A stretch of DNA of 14,961 nt from the NCBI GenBank assembly GCA_001776475.1, contig MFBQ01000045.1, forward strand, positions 14,913 to 29,873, written 5' to 3'. A program made the position numbers and the translations under genes. The notes beneath the pieces were generated by a model that was not told the origin of the DNA, did not search any database, and saw only the letters and a list, made by a program, of their open reading frames with translations. The DNA comes from Candidatus Curtissbacteria bacterium RIFCSPLOWO2_01_FULL_41_18. GTDB taxonomy: Bacteria; Patescibacteriota; Microgenomatia; Curtissbacterales; GWA2-41-24. Below are positions 14,479 through 14,961 of this stretch, piece after piece (the first letter of the stretch is position 1; each line of letters starts with the position of its first letter).

Positions 14479-14961
14479 CTTTTAAAAATTGAAACTTTTA
14501 TTAAACCTATTTCATGTACAAGATATAAAAAAACTGTCCAAAGAGTCAGAAGGCCATATTTTGTGGATCTTGCGAGGTTAATTGAAGAAGCTTCAGGAAA
14601 GTACTTACATGGAACCGGGATTTCGGAAATGTTAAAACCGTAGGAAAGTGCAGAAATCAAAATTTGCTGATCAAAGACAAAGTCATTTGAGAAGTTATGA
14701 TAAGGAACTGCTTTTAACACATTGGCATTGTAAGCCCTAAAACCGGTATGGTATTCGGAAAGATTGAGCCCCATTGCAAGATTTTCAAAAAGCGTTAAAA
14801 AACGATTGGCAAAGTACTTGTAGGGCGGCATACCGCCTGCAAGCACTTGTCTTCGGGTTTGAATTCTAGAACCCAGCATGATATCCGCCCTTTTGTTAAC
14901 TATTGGTTCGCACAATACTCCGACAAGTTTCGCATCATACTGATAATCAGGATGGACCATA
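14475..14961 (-). CDS. DPM1-like GT2 glycosyltransferase, C-terminal part (cut by window edge)
   Basis: About 161 residues of the C-terminal part are visible; the true start lies beyond the right edge, since MVHPDYQYD is an internal motif rather than a beginning. LGSR (29-32), GGMPPYKYFANRF (42-54), EYHTGFRAY (69-77), NDFVFDQQ (92-99) and EASSI (123-127) are the signature of the dolichol-phosphate mannose synthase-like branch of GT2. These enzymes transfer a nucleotide-activated sugar to polyprenyl phosphate on the inner membrane face. Only one hydrophobic stretch is seen near the end (about 136-154). It could supply the lipid-linked donor for the PMT-like enzymes at 1-8780. It converges on the CoA gene with stops overlapping at 14475-14478, which leaves no room for a separate terminator. 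Confidence 0.88.
   Translation of the reverse strand, partial: MVHPDYQYDAKLVGVLCEPIVNKRADIMLGSRIQTRRQVLAGGMPPYKYFANRFLTLFENLAMGLNLSEYHTGFRAYNANVLKAVPYHNFSNDFVFDQQILISALSYGFNISEIPVPCKYFPEASSINLARSTKYGLLTLWTVFLYLVHEIGLIKVSIFKS

Overview
The window is AT-rich, uses TGA as an ordinary stop, and is densely packed with overlapping genes. The best guess for the source is a Candidate Phyla Radiation bacterium (Patescibacteria), most likely of the Microgenomates group. This rests on the run of PMT-like membrane glycosyltransferases opening with an RFWxLGxNPP...WDE...GYNAYSIL signature, on archaeal-type coenzyme A enzymes, and on compact gene spacing. It is an inference from gene content; no rRNA or other marker gene is present.

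Positions 1-10510 (all minus strand, so the reading order runs from high to low coordinates) form a membrane-glycosylation operon. It starts with a large PTPS-related/YfhO-like membrane protein (8777-10510). Five complete PMT/ArnT-like glycosyltransferase paralogs follow (7140-8780, 5653-7143, 3613-5214, 2122-3612, 464-2125), then a sixth cut by the left edge (1-448). A small membrane protein (5211-5651) sits inside the array and resembles an excised middle piece of the PMT proteins. Junctions are ATGA overlaps or gaps of 0-15 bases, so translational coupling is likely. A PolB-type 3'-5' exonuclease gene (10533-11156) lies immediately upstream on the same strand.

Positions 11157-12352 are a less orderly accessory segment bounded by two copies of a palindromic repeat that share an identical 20-base core in direct orientation. 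Between them lie an unrecognised 105-residue protein, a hicA toxin gene broken by a frameshift in an ATATAT run, and an intact hicB antitoxin gene with a good promoter whose -35 box falls inside the repeat.

Positions 12353-14961 return to housekeeping. A CAD-like dihydroorotase (pyrC, minus) is divergent from a gene encoding a fused archaeal-type phosphopantetheine adenylyltransferase and a DUF359 GTP-dependent dephospho-CoA kinase (plus). One polypeptide would therefore cover the last two steps of CoA synthesis. At the right edge is the 3' part of a DPM1-like GT2 glycosyltransferase (minus), which overlaps the CoA gene end to end by four bases. A DPM1-like enzyme makes polyprenyl-phosphate sugars, the usual donors for PMT/ArnT-type enzymes, so the two ends of the window may belong to one glycosylation pathway.
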